Part shown: in pieces, positions 1 through 5,347 of the stretch
Layout: each line of letters begins with the position of its first letter
Position numbering within the stretch: position 1 is the stretch's first letter
NCBI GenBank assembly: GCA_964348615.1
Contig: CAYGDE010000040.1
Location: 1-5,491, forward strand
DNA length: 5,491 nucleotides
Direction of reading: 5' to 3'
Origin: DATIHT01 sp964348615
Lineage (GTDB): Bacteria > Patescibacteriota > Microgenomatia > Curtissbacterales > GWA2-41-24
Program-made: the position numbers and the translations under genes
The notes under the pieces: generated by a model
The model's input: only the letters and a program-made list of their open reading frames with translations
The model's database searches: none
What the model was told of the DNA's origin: nothing

Positions 1-2
1 TG

Positions 3-11
3 TGCTACAAT
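3..11 (+). promoter_or_regulatory. Extended -10 promoter element ahead of purF
   Basis: TGC followed by TACAAT forms an extended -10 (TG-N-TACAAT, 5 of 6 matches to TATAAT). It predicts a transcript start near position 18, giving a leader of about 34 nt before the TTG at 52. The -35 would lie outside the window, so only half of the promoter can be judged. The frame of purF is also open through this stretch to the window edge, so it could in principle be coding. Confidence 0.45.
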
Positions 12-21
12 TTATACATAT

Positions 22-48
22 AAGAGGCAGCCAAAAGCTCCTCTTTTT
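22..48 (+). terminator. Hairpin plus T-run just upstream of purF (terminator or attenuator)
   Basis: AAGAGG (22-27) pairs with CCTCTT (40-45). Inside it, AGC (29-31) pairs with GCT (37-39), leaving a bulged C at 28 and a 5-nt loop CAAAA. The 3' arm runs into five Ts (44-48). This is the form of a Rho-independent terminator. It could end an upstream transcript. If the -10 at 6-11 is real, it would instead lie wholly inside the purF leader and act on purF. The AAGAGG arm also resembles a Shine-Dalgarno sequence, but it is too far from the start at 52 to act directly. Confidence 0.5.
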
Positions 49-51
49 AAG

Positions 52-1617
52 TTGGTGGATATAAACGAAGACAAAGACCGTCCTTATGACCACTGTGGCC
101 TCGCAGGCTCTTACGCCGCTCCAGGCGTTAATGTTTCCAATGTAGTCGTAGAAATGGGCAAAGCTGTCCAACATCGTGGCCAAAACGGTGCAGGGCTTGC
201 AGTTAAAGCGCGGGGCAAAATGATGAAAGTTTACAAACAAGCCCGGGCATTTAACGAAGTATTTAGTTCTCTGGAAACTATTGAAGAAAATTCCCTACAA
301 GGTGAAATTGCAGTTGCTCACTTAAGATATCCAACAGCTGGTAAACAGCGAAGGAACTGTGATTGTGGGCCCTTCTATGCAGCAAAAGATGGTTGGGGAT
401 TATCTCTGGCGCACAATGGCAGTCTTGTTGATATAGAAAATCTTTACAAAAAGCTAAAAACATTTGGTATCGATTTTGAATCGGATTCCGATTCGGAAAT
501 TCTAGCTTGGCTAATAGTAACAGCACCTGGCGCAACGTGGAAGCAAAAGATAGGCAACGCACTTGAAGATGTAAAAGGTGCTTTTTCGCTGGTTATGGTA
601 ACCGATGACGACAAACTTATGGCTCTGCGCGACCCATGGGGCGTAAGGCCTCTTGTTTGGAGTCAAGACAATGGACACGTTTTTGTAGCCTCAGAAACTT
701 GCGCTCTGGACAGAATTAGTATTCGTCATAGCGAAAAGTTAAAAGCAGGTCAACTTTTGATAGCAGACGAAAATGGCCTAGAACTTACACAGTTTAAAAA
801 ACCCGAAAAACAAAGCTTTTGTGTTTTTGAAAAGCTATATTTTTCTCACGAAACTTCCACCTGGGATGGTCCGGTGGGTGAAAACAGAGAAAGTTTAGGC
901 AGCATCCTTGCCCAAGAAGAAATCGAAAGAATAAAAAGCAACAAAGCAGAACAAGAAATGATGCAAAAAGTCGATTATGTTGTTGCGGTACCAGATACAG
1001 CAAGACCCGGAGCATACGCCTTTTACGAGAGTCTTCGTGGGGCTCCAGGAGTTAATCCAAACTTAAGATACAAGCGCGGGCTTGTTAAAGAAAGATACGA
1101 CTATGCCAAAAGGACATTTATCGAAGACGATCCTTATTTGAGAAACAAACATATAGAAAAGAAATTCTTTATCTCCCCATCCATTATCGGCAAATCTATT
1201 TATTTAGTGGACGATACGGCAGTAAGGCTTAATACTTTCAAAATTTTGGTTGAGCATTTGTTGAACATTGGGGTAAAAGAAATTCATTGCAGGTTTTTGG
1301 CGCCAAAGTTTTTAAACCCTTGTTTTTTGGGCGTAAATATTGGTTCCAGAACCGAACTGGGTGCAGTAAGAGAAGTAGACGGTAAGTTCAAGGAAAAAAC
1401 AGAAGAAGAGATTCGCAGTCAGCTAAAAGTCTCTTCAGTTCACTATTTAACAATTGGAGGAATGGCAAAGTCGTTGGGGCTAACTACGGCGGAACTACGA
1501 AATTCTCACTGTACAGGCTGCCTAGACTACAACAATCCATTCGATATGCACCCTTATGACGCAGAGTACGAACAAACAACATACATTCAGGCGCAAAAAA
1601 ACAATTTAACAATTTAG
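52..1617 (+). CDS. purF: Amidophosphoribosyltransferase-family protein with atypical PRPP loop
   Basis: PurF makes 5-phosphoribosylamine from PRPP and glutamine, the first step of purine synthesis in the cytoplasm. Numbered from the TTG, Cys15 (DHCGLAG) fits the N-terminal nucleophile, exposed by removing a 14-residue propeptide. Glutaminase residues are visible: R92 in RYPTAG, N122-G123 in AHNGS, D147 in SDSE. The C-terminal half is a type I phosphoribosyltransferase domain. Four cysteines, C257, C424, C487 and C490, match the spacing of the [4Fe-4S] ligands of Bacillus-type PurF. The PRPP motif is unusual: VDDTAVRLNT (386-395) where the family has VDDSIVRGTT, and VPDTARP (313-319) replaces PVPDSGRP. 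Family membership is clear, but PRPP use is uncertain. The start is uncertain: TTG 52 and GTG 55 both lack a good Shine-Dalgarno, and the frame stays open to position 1. A propeptide of this size and the upstream promoter-like DNA favour 52 or 55. Confidence 0.85.
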   Translation: MVDINEDKDRPYDHCGLAGSYAAPGVNVSNVVVEMGKAVQHRGQNGAGLAVKARGKMMKVYKQARAFNEVFSSLETIEENSLQGEIAVAHLRYPTAGKQRRNCDCGPFYAAKDGWGLSLAHNGSLVDIENLYKKLKTFGIDFESDSDSEILAWLIVTAPGATWKQKIGNALEDVKGAFSLVMVTDDDKLMALRDPWGVRPLVWSQDNGHVFVASETCALDRISIRHSEKLKAGQLLIADENGLELTQFKKPEKQSFCVFEKLYFSHETSTWDGPVGENRESLGSILAQEEIERIKSNKAEQEMMQKVDYVVAVPDTARPGAYAFYESLRGAPGVNPNLRYKRGLVKERYDYAKRTFIEDDPYLRNKHIEKKFFISPSIIGKSIYLVDDTAVRLNTFKILVEHLLNIGVKEIHCRFLAPKFLNPCFLGVNIGSRTELGAVREVDGKFKEKTEEEIRSQLKVSSVHYLTIGGMAKSLGLTTAELRNSHCTGCLDYNNPFDMHPYDAEYEQTTYIQAQKNNLTI

Positions 1618-1639
1618 AAAATAGAACAATTTTATTAAT

Positions 1640-1735
1640 ATGACAGATTTCCAAAAACAAATAGTAGCAATCGTTGGGGTTTTGGTTGGACTTCTTATAC
1701 TAATTGCATTGTTTATCTTCCAGATCACTCTATAG
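1640..1735 (+). CDS. Possible 31-aa single-span membrane peptide
   Basis: An ATG frame of 31 codons ends in TAG. The product starts with a short polar segment, MTDFQKQ, followed by a continuous hydrophobic stretch (about residues 8-27, rich in V, L, I, G and A) and a short tail QITL. This looks like a small one-pass membrane peptide. It begins 22 nt after the purF stop and ends before the mraZ promoter. No clear Shine-Dalgarno precedes it, only A-rich sequence. I recognise no family. A hydrophobic 31-codon frame can arise by chance in AT-rich DNA, so conservation would have to decide. Confidence 0.4.
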   Translation: MTDFQKQIVAIVGVLVGLLILIALFIFQITL

Positions 1736-1754
1736 ATTCCTATTATTTTCCCTC

Positions 1755-1783
1755 TTGACACATGTTTCACAATGGTGAAAAAT
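1755..1783 (+). promoter_or_regulatory. Likely mraZ/dcw promoter
   Basis: A perfect TTGACA (1755-1760) is followed, 17 bp later, by AAAAAT (1778-1783), a 4 of 6 match to TATAAT. It predicts a start near 1790 and a leader of about 85 nt before mraZ. The weak -10 overlaps the first MraZ-type box, as expected for a repressible promoter. TATAGA (1787-1792) is an alternative -10, but it sits too far from TTGACA (26 bp). Confidence 0.5.
1765..1780. repeat. Inverted repeat TTTCAC-N4-GTGAAA in the mraZ promoter
   Basis: TTTCAC (1765-1770) and GTGAAA (1775-1780) are perfect 6-bp inverted arms around AATG. They lie in the spacer and over the -10 of the proposed promoter. The right arm overlaps the first TGGTGA box. 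The same arms recur around a 2-bp centre after ftsI (5309-5324). Confidence 0.5.
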
Positions 1784-1808
1784 GGATATAGATGGTGATT
1801 ATTGGTGA
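1773..1808 (+). promoter_or_regulatory. Candidate MraZ operator: four boxes at 10-bp spacing
   Basis: TGGTGA occurs at 1773-1778, 1793-1798 and 1803-1808, and the related TGGATA at 1783-1788. The starts are exactly 10 bp apart, one helical turn, so all boxes face the same side of the DNA. MraZ of E. coli is known to bind TGGG-type repeats with 5-nt spacers, also a 10-bp period, upstream of its own gene. Position, periodicity and the core TGG agree with that arrangement. The downstream half of the box differs, which would reflect a diverged recognition sequence. The boxes overlap the -10 and the predicted transcript start, so binding would be expected to block transcription. Confidence 0.75.
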
Positions 1809-1817
1809 ATCATCATC
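1791..1817 (+). promoter_or_regulatory. Predicted leader hairpin upstream of mraZ
   Basis: GATGGTGATT (1791-1800) can pair with AATCATCATC (1808-1817) over 10 positions, with one G-U pair, leaving a 7-nt loop ATTGGTG. If transcription starts near 1790, this hairpin would sit at the extreme 5' end of the mRNA, where it could protect it from decay. It may be partly a by-product of the TGGTGA boxes. Confidence 0.35.
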
Positions 1818-1840
1818 TACTAACTCCATAGTCTACAAAT

Positions 1841-1891
1841 TAGCTGCCGGGGTTAAAAGTGTAAGGGGATTTTAGTGTTTCTGGGCAGCTA
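1841..1891 (+). promoter_or_regulatory. 8-bp stem enclosing the mraZ ribosome site and start
   Basis: TAGCTGCC (1841-1848) is the exact reverse complement of GGCAGCTA (1884-1891). The 35-nt loop holds the AAGGGG Shine-Dalgarno (1863-1868) and the GTG start (1875). Folding would place the start region of mraZ in a closed loop and could tune its translation. The structure is predicted only from base pairing. Confidence 0.3.
1863..1868 (+). promoter_or_regulatory. Ribosome binding site of mraZ
   Basis: AAGGGG lies 6 nt before the GTG at 1875, a normal Shine-Dalgarno distance. It supports the GTG start, as does the MFLGSY N-terminus, which matches the conserved MF-G-Y beginning of MraZ proteins. 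Confidence 0.65.
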
Positions 1892-2273
1892 TAAAACTTC
1901 TTTTGATCGAAAAACTCGTAGAGTTGCTTTACCCAAAAAAATACGTGAAGAAATTTTTACAAGTGAAATCATACTTTCATACGGTTTCGACCACTGCGTC
2001 TTTGGCTTTGACACAAAGTCTTGGAAAAAAGAATCCGAAAAGCAGCTTGATGCTCCTATTACCGACAGAAGCGCACGTAATATTCGCAGGTTCTTTTTTT
2101 CCTCTGCAATCCTTGTCCGTTTCGATAATCAAGGCCGGTTTGTTATACCTAGCGATTTACAAATTTGGGCACATATCTCACACCCAATAATAGTGGGGGC
2201 GGGAGATCATTTCGAAATTTGGGAAGAAAAGCTTTGGGAAGAGCAAAGGAGGAGGATCGAAGAAAAATTGTGA
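1875..2273 (+). CDS. mraZ: MraZ, transcriptional regulator of the division/cell-wall cluster
   Basis: MraZ is a DNA-binding protein of the AbrB/SpoVT swapped-hairpin type that forms ring oligomers and, in E. coli, represses its own dcw operon. The product has 132 aa, slightly shorter than the usual 140-150. Two copies of the domain are visible. The first begins at the N-terminus (MFLGSYKTSFDRKTRRVALP), with D11 and R15 of the DxxxR signature. The second begins around residue 80 (VRFDNQGRFVIP), with D84 and R88 of the same signature. The linker ARNIRRFFFSSA (67-78) matches the family's RRLQRFFLAGA-like segment. The gene starts with GTG, and its TGA stop overlaps the rsmH GTG (GTGA), which suggests coupled translation. 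Four 10-bp-spaced TGGTGA-like boxes upstream are its likely binding sites. Identification is confident from both sequence and gene order. Confidence 0.93.
   Translation: MFLGSYKTSFDRKTRRVALPKKIREEIFTSEIILSYGFDHCVFGFDTKSWKKESEKQLDAPITDRSARNIRRFFFSSAILVRFDNQGRFVIPSDLQIWAHISHPIIVGAGDHFEIWEEKLWEEQRRRIEEKL
2247..2256 (+). promoter_or_regulatory. Shine-Dalgarno run for rsmH inside the end of mraZ
   Basis: AGGAGGAGGA contains two overlapping AGGAGG-type sites. The last base lies 13 nt before the rsmH GTG at 2270, longer than the usual 5-9. No better in-frame start lies closer. Because the ribosome ending mraZ stops at the same place, termination-reinitiation may matter more than the spacing. Confidence 0.5.
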
Positions 2274-3142
2274 TATTTCACAAAAGTGTACTTTTACATA
2301 AGACATTAGATTTTTTAAATCCAAAAAGCGGCGACTTATTTATCGACGCAACAGCCGGGGGAGGCGGACATACGTTTGAACTCTTAAGACGAGGTGCAAG
2401 GGTTCTGGCAATAGACCGTGACCAGGAAGCAATTGAACAGATACGAAGTAAACGGGAAATTGACGGCCATTTAACTTTGGTCAAAGGAAATTTTGCAAAC
2501 ATAGGGCAAATTGCAAGAGCAAATGGATTTGAAAAAGTAAACGGAATTCTTTTTGATCTTGGAGTTTCAAGTTATCAACTCGATACTCCAGAAAGAGGCT
2601 TTAGCTTTCAAAAAGAAGGTCCACTTGATATGAGGATGGACCCTGACTTAAATTTAACGGCTGGCGAAATTGTAAACCGTTTTGAAAGAAGGAGGTTATA
2701 TGAAATCTTTAAAACGTTTGGTCAGGAAAAGTTTAGTCGGGCAATTAGCAAAGCTATTTGCAGCGCCCGTCAAATAAAACCAATTGAAACAACTGCAGAA
2801 CTTGCACAAATTATTAAATATGCAGTTCCCAGAGGTGTAGGGAAGAACAAAAGAAAGGTCCATCCGGCAACCAAAGCCTTTCAGGCTTTACGAATAGTTG
2901 TAAATAGCGAACTTTTAAACCTAGAAGAGGCCTTAGTGCAGACGCAAGAATTATTAAAAATAGACGGCCGATTGGTAATTATTAGTTTTCATTCGCTTGA
3001 AGATGAAATAGTCAAACGATTCTTCAAACAAAATAAGAACTTTAATATTTTAACCAAAAAACCAATCGGCCCAGAAGAAATTGAAATTAACCAAAATCCG
3101 CGTGCCCGAAGTGCAAAACTTCGAGCCGCAGTAAGAATATAA
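2270..3142 (+). CDS. rsmH: RsmH, 16S rRNA (cytosine-1402 N4)-methyltransferase
   Basis: RsmH (MraW) uses S-adenosylmethionine to methylate N4 of C1402 in the decoding centre of 16S rRNA. The 290-aa product has near-normal length. The SAM-binding motif DATAGGGGHT (26-35) is followed by the acidic turn IDRD (48-51), then LFDLGVSSYQLD (94-105), GPLDMRMDP (117-125), KVHPATKAFQALRIVVNSEL (196-215), IISFHSLEDEIVKRFF (237-252) and the C-terminal NPRARSAKLRAAVR. All are hallmarks of the family. The start is GTG at 2270, in a GTGA overlap with the mraZ stop. It gives MIFHKSVLL, matching the HxPVLL beginning of homologues. The frame is open 105 bp further upstream to an ATG at 2165, but that part is out-of-frame mraZ sequence and does not resemble RsmH. 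It is followed after 9 nt by the FtsL-like gene. Confidence 0.96.
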   Translation: MIFHKSVLLHKTLDFLNPKSGDLFIDATAGGGGHTFELLRRGARVLAIDRDQEAIEQIRSKREIDGHLTLVKGNFANIGQIARANGFEKVNGILFDLGVSSYQLDTPERGFSFQKEGPLDMRMDPDLNLTAGEIVNRFERRRLYEIFKTFGQEKFSRAISKAICSARQIKPIETTAELAQIIKYAVPRGVGKNKRKVHPATKAFQALRIVVNSELLNLEEALVQTQELLKIDGRLVIISFHSLEDEIVKRFFKQNKNFNILTKKPIGPEEIEINQNPRARSAKLRAAVRI

Positions 3143-3151
3143 GATAGTCAT

Positions 3152-3484
3152 ATGCTGCCCAGTGACTTTAGACATACACGTATAAATAGTGAGAAGGCAA
3201 CGGCCAAAACGTCCGAATTCTTCCAACTTGGAAAAATTCAAGTTAAAATATTAGTTGCTTCCTGCTTCATGTTTTTTTCGCTAGTGTTTGCCCAATTAGT
3301 TTTTGCCAATAATTTAGCAACAGATGGCGAAAGACTTTCCCAAATATATAAAGAAATAGATTCCCTTCAGGCAGAAAATACTCAACTAAAAACCGAAATT
3401 GCCCAAAATTCTGCTTTTTCTAATCTCGAAAAAGAGGCGAAATCTCAAGGCTTCCAAAAGCCCTCCAAGGTAATTAATCCTTAA
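3152..3484 (+). CDS. ftsL: FtsL/DivIC-like small membrane division protein
   Basis: FtsL-type proteins are single-span bitopic proteins that form a coiled-coil complex with FtsB/DivIC and help activate septal wall synthesis by FtsW-FtsI. The 110-aa product has a polar, basic cytoplasmic N-terminus (1-30) and one hydrophobic span (about 31-53). An extracytoplasmic coiled-coil-like segment follows (about 58-86, with L62, I65, I69, L72, L79 and I83 at heptad-like positions). A short tail, LEKEAKSQGFQKPSKV, recalls the IE-IAREKLGM-type end of FtsL/DivIC proteins. Sequence similarity alone is weak. The call rests on topology, length and the position between rsmH and ftsI, where ftsL normally sits. 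No strong Shine-Dalgarno is visible before the ATG. FtsB/DivIC family membership cannot be excluded. Confidence 0.72.
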   Translation: MLPSDFRHTRINSEKATAKTSEFFQLGKIQVKILVASCFMFFSLVFAQLVFANNLATDGERLSQIYKEIDSLQAENTQLKTEIAQNSAFSNLEKEAKSQGFQKPSKVINP

Positions 3485-3507
3485 AACAGGGGACATTTGA
3501 TAAACTT

Positions 3508-3513
3508 AAGGGA
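3508..3513 (+). promoter_or_regulatory. Probable ribosome binding site of ftsI
   Basis: AAGGGA lies 12 nt before the ATG at 3526. The spacing is slightly long but this is the closest purine-rich match. A second purine run, AGGGGA (3488-3493), lies just after the ftsL stop. The ATG gives the expected short cytoplasmic tail MDRLK before the membrane span. Confidence 0.4.
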
Positions 3514-3525
3514 AAGAAACCCATA

Positions 3526-5268
3526 ATGGATCGACTTAAAGTTTTTCAAATCATAATTTTCGCAGTGGGTATAATTGTTTTAATGCGCCTTTTTTACTGG
3601 CAGTTTATTTCCCAAATCGCTTCCGTATCCTCAGGCCCAATATCTCAAGATGAAATACCTGCTTCCCGCGGTGAAATAATAACAAGTGATGGTTTTGCTC
3701 TAGTTACAAACCAGCAAGCATTTTTGCTTTATGCCAAGCCTCAAGAAATAAAAGGTGAAAAAGAAGTTTCAAAATTAATAGCGCCATATTTGATTTCGGA
3801 AAAATACGCAACCTTCGAAGCTAACCTTTCAGACGATGAAAAAAAGGAGAAAGAGGAAGAAATTAAAAAAAAAGAGGAAGAAATTAAAAATAGACTTCAA
3901 AACAAGCAACTTGGCTGGGTACAGCTAGCAAGGAAAATGACCCTTGTACTAAAGGATGCGATAAAAGAGAAAAGTATACCAGGTTTAGGGTTTGAGCAAG
4001 ATTCAAAGCGTTTTTACCCAGAAGCCTCCATGGCAGCACAGCTTTTAGGCTTTGTAGGATCAGATAAATTTGGTCAAGATACTGGCTATTTTGGTCTAGA
4101 GGGGTATTACGACCGCACTCTTAGGGGAAAACCCGGTAGGCTTGGTCAGGAAAACGATCCTTTTGGTATACCTATCCTTGTTGGTAATTACAAAAGGGTA
4201 GACCCAGAACCTGGCTCGTCGCTTCATCTTTCTATAGATAGGGTGATTCAATACATTGTTGAGGAAAGATTAAAGGCAGATGTTGAAAAATATGGGGCTA
4301 AAAGTGGTACAGTGATTGTGCAAAACCCCAAATCTGGCAGAATTTTAGCACTGGCAACTTACCCTAATTACAACCCCGCGCTAAGAGAAGAATTCAACCA
4401 AGATCTTTATAAAAATCCTGCAGCTGCAGACGTTTACGAACCAGGGTCAACTTTTAAGTTGGTGACAATGTCGGCTGGTATAGAACTGGGTCTTGTCTCT
4501 CCGCAAACAAAATGTGATGTTTGCAGCGGTCCAAGGCAAATAAGTGGGTATGAAATTTCTACTTGGGACAAAAAATATTACCCTAACTCCACAATGTCAG
4601 AAGTAATTCAGCATTCCGACAACATTGGCATGACATTTGTATCTCAAAAGCTTGGAATAGATAAATTTTATGATTTTATTTTAAAGTTTGGTTTTTCCAA
4701 GCCTACAGGAATTGATCTTCAAGAAGAATCTGCAGGCACAATCAGAAACAAGAAGGATTGGAAGGAAATAGACCTAGCAACTGCCTCGTTTGGACAAGGA
4801 ATTGCGGTTACGCCGATCCAAATGGTGCAAGCTGTGGGAGCAATTGCCAACAGAGGCCTTTTGATCTCGCCAAAGATTGTAGACAAGACAGTTAGCAGTA
4901 AGGGTCAGGAGCAGGTAATTAAGCCGGATAGAACCGAGCAAGTAATTTCGCCCAAAACTGCCGCTCAAATAACAGAAATGATGGTAAATGCTGTCAAGAA
5001 CGGGGAAGCTCAGTATTTTGCTCCCAAGGGTTATGATATAGCCGGCAAGACTGGAACTGCCCAAATACCAGTTGCAGGCCACTACGATCCGACCAAAACA
5101 ATTGCAAGCTTCATAGGGTTTGCACCGGCAAATGACCCAGAATTTGTAATGCTTGTACGTTTCACAGAGCCTACATCATCACCCTACGGAGCAGAAACGG
5201 CCGCACCCACTTTTTTTGCAATTGCTCAAAGGATATTTAATTACCGCGGCATACCTCCAAACAATTAA
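3526..5268 (+). CDS. ftsI: FtsI/PBP2-type septal peptidoglycan transpeptidase
   Basis: This is a class B penicillin-binding protein that crosslinks peptidoglycan outside the cytoplasmic membrane, at the division septum if it is FtsI as gene order suggests. The 580-aa product has a short cytoplasmic tail, one membrane anchor (about 5-27), an N-terminal pedestal/dimerisation domain (about 40-210, including ASRGEI and RFYPEASMAAQLLGFVG at 162-178) and a transpeptidase domain (about 235-575). All three active-site motifs are present: S308-T-F-K311 with the acylated serine, S364-D-N366, and K508-T-G510. There are no C-terminal PASTA domains. A Lys/Glu-rich insert (about 101-125) in the pedestal contains a duplicated heptad. 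C330 and C333 form an extracytoplasmic CxxC of unknown role. The gene starts 41 nt after the FtsL-like gene and is probably co-transcribed with it. The family is certain. FtsI rather than an elongation PBP2 is inferred from neighbours. Confidence 0.93.
   Translation: MDRLKVFQIIIFAVGIIVLMRLFYWQFISQIASVSSGPISQDEIPASRGEIITSDGFALVTNQQAFLLYAKPQEIKGEKEVSKLIAPYLISEKYATFEANLSDDEKKEKEEEIKKKEEEIKNRLQNKQLGWVQLARKMTLVLKDAIKEKSIPGLGFEQDSKRFYPEASMAAQLLGFVGSDKFGQDTGYFGLEGYYDRTLRGKPGRLGQENDPFGIPILVGNYKRVDPEPGSSLHLSIDRVIQYIVEERLKADVEKYGAKSGTVIVQNPKSGRILALATYPNYNPALREEFNQDLYKNPAAADVYEPGSTFKLVTMSAGIELGLVSPQTKCDVCSGPRQISGYEISTWDKKYYPNSTMSEVIQHSDNIGMTFVSQKLGIDKFYDFILKFGFSKPTGIDLQEESAGTIRNKKDWKEIDLATASFGQGIAVTPIQMVQAVGAIANRGLLISPKIVDKTVSSKGQEQVIKPDRTEQVISPKTAAQITEMMVNAVKNGEAQYFAPKGYDIAGKTGTAQIPVAGHYDPTKTIASFIGFAPANDPEFVMLVRFTEPTSSPYGAETAAPTFFAIAQRIFNYRGIPPNN
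3850..3890 (+). repeat. 21-bp tandem duplication in ftsI (heptad repeat)
   Basis: The 20-nt segment at 3850-3869 recurs identically at 3871-3890, a period of 21 bp or exactly seven codons. It encodes two copies of KEEEIK (109-114 and 116-121) in a charged helical insert. A run of nine As (3865-3873) joins the copies. The repeat keeps the frame and one heptad turn of a predicted helix. Confidence 0.85.
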
Positions 5269-5308
5269 AAAACCCAAGTCCTATAGACAATCTTAAAAGG
5301 CACACCTA

Positions 5309-5324
5309 TTTTCACGCGTGAAAA
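5309..5324. repeat. Perfect 16-bp palindrome TTTTCACGCGTGAAAA
   Basis: The sequence is its own exact reverse complement over 16 bp, 40 nt after the ftsI stop. Its right half overlaps the -35 position of a promoter with a consensus -10 at 5342-5347. That is the classical location of an operator for a dimeric repressor. I do not recognise the regulator. No T-run follows, so it is not a terminator. Confidence 0.6.
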
Positions 5325-5347
5325 CAAAAATCCTATCTGCATATAAT
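5318..5347 (+). promoter_or_regulatory. Promoter after ftsI with consensus TATAAT
   Basis: TATAAT (5342-5347) matches the -10 consensus fully. GTGAAA (5318-5323), 4 of 6 matches to TTGACA, lies 18 bp upstream as the -35. The predicted start is near 5354, directed to a gene at the right edge of the window. The -35 falls inside the 16-bp palindrome, so the promoter is likely regulated. Confidence 0.6.

Noticed and set aside
478..494. Inverted repeat GAATCGG-ATT-CCGATTC in purF
   Set aside because: It falls in codons for the acidic ESDSDSE segment around the conserved SDSE motif. The repeated Ser-Asp codons explain it.
278..562. Minus-strand open frame within purF (others at 794-1015, 2278-2502, 3050-3241 and 4774-5082)
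   Set aside because: Each lies opposite a gene with convincing conserved motifs and has no recognisable product.
1903..2190. 95-codon + strand frame inside mraZ
   Set aside because: It overlaps the clearly recognisable MraZ frame and its translation resembles no known protein.
2165..2269. Upstream extension of rsmH to an ATG at 2165
   Set aside because: The extra 35 residues come from mraZ sequence in another frame, do not resemble RsmH, and would create a 109-bp overlap. GTG 2270 gives the normal N-terminus.
3497..3526. Nine-codon TTG leader peptide whose TAA overlaps the ftsI ATG (TAATG)
   Set aside because: The overlap suggests coupling, but AGGGGA lies only 3 nt before the TTG, too close, and such a short TTG frame is expected by chance.
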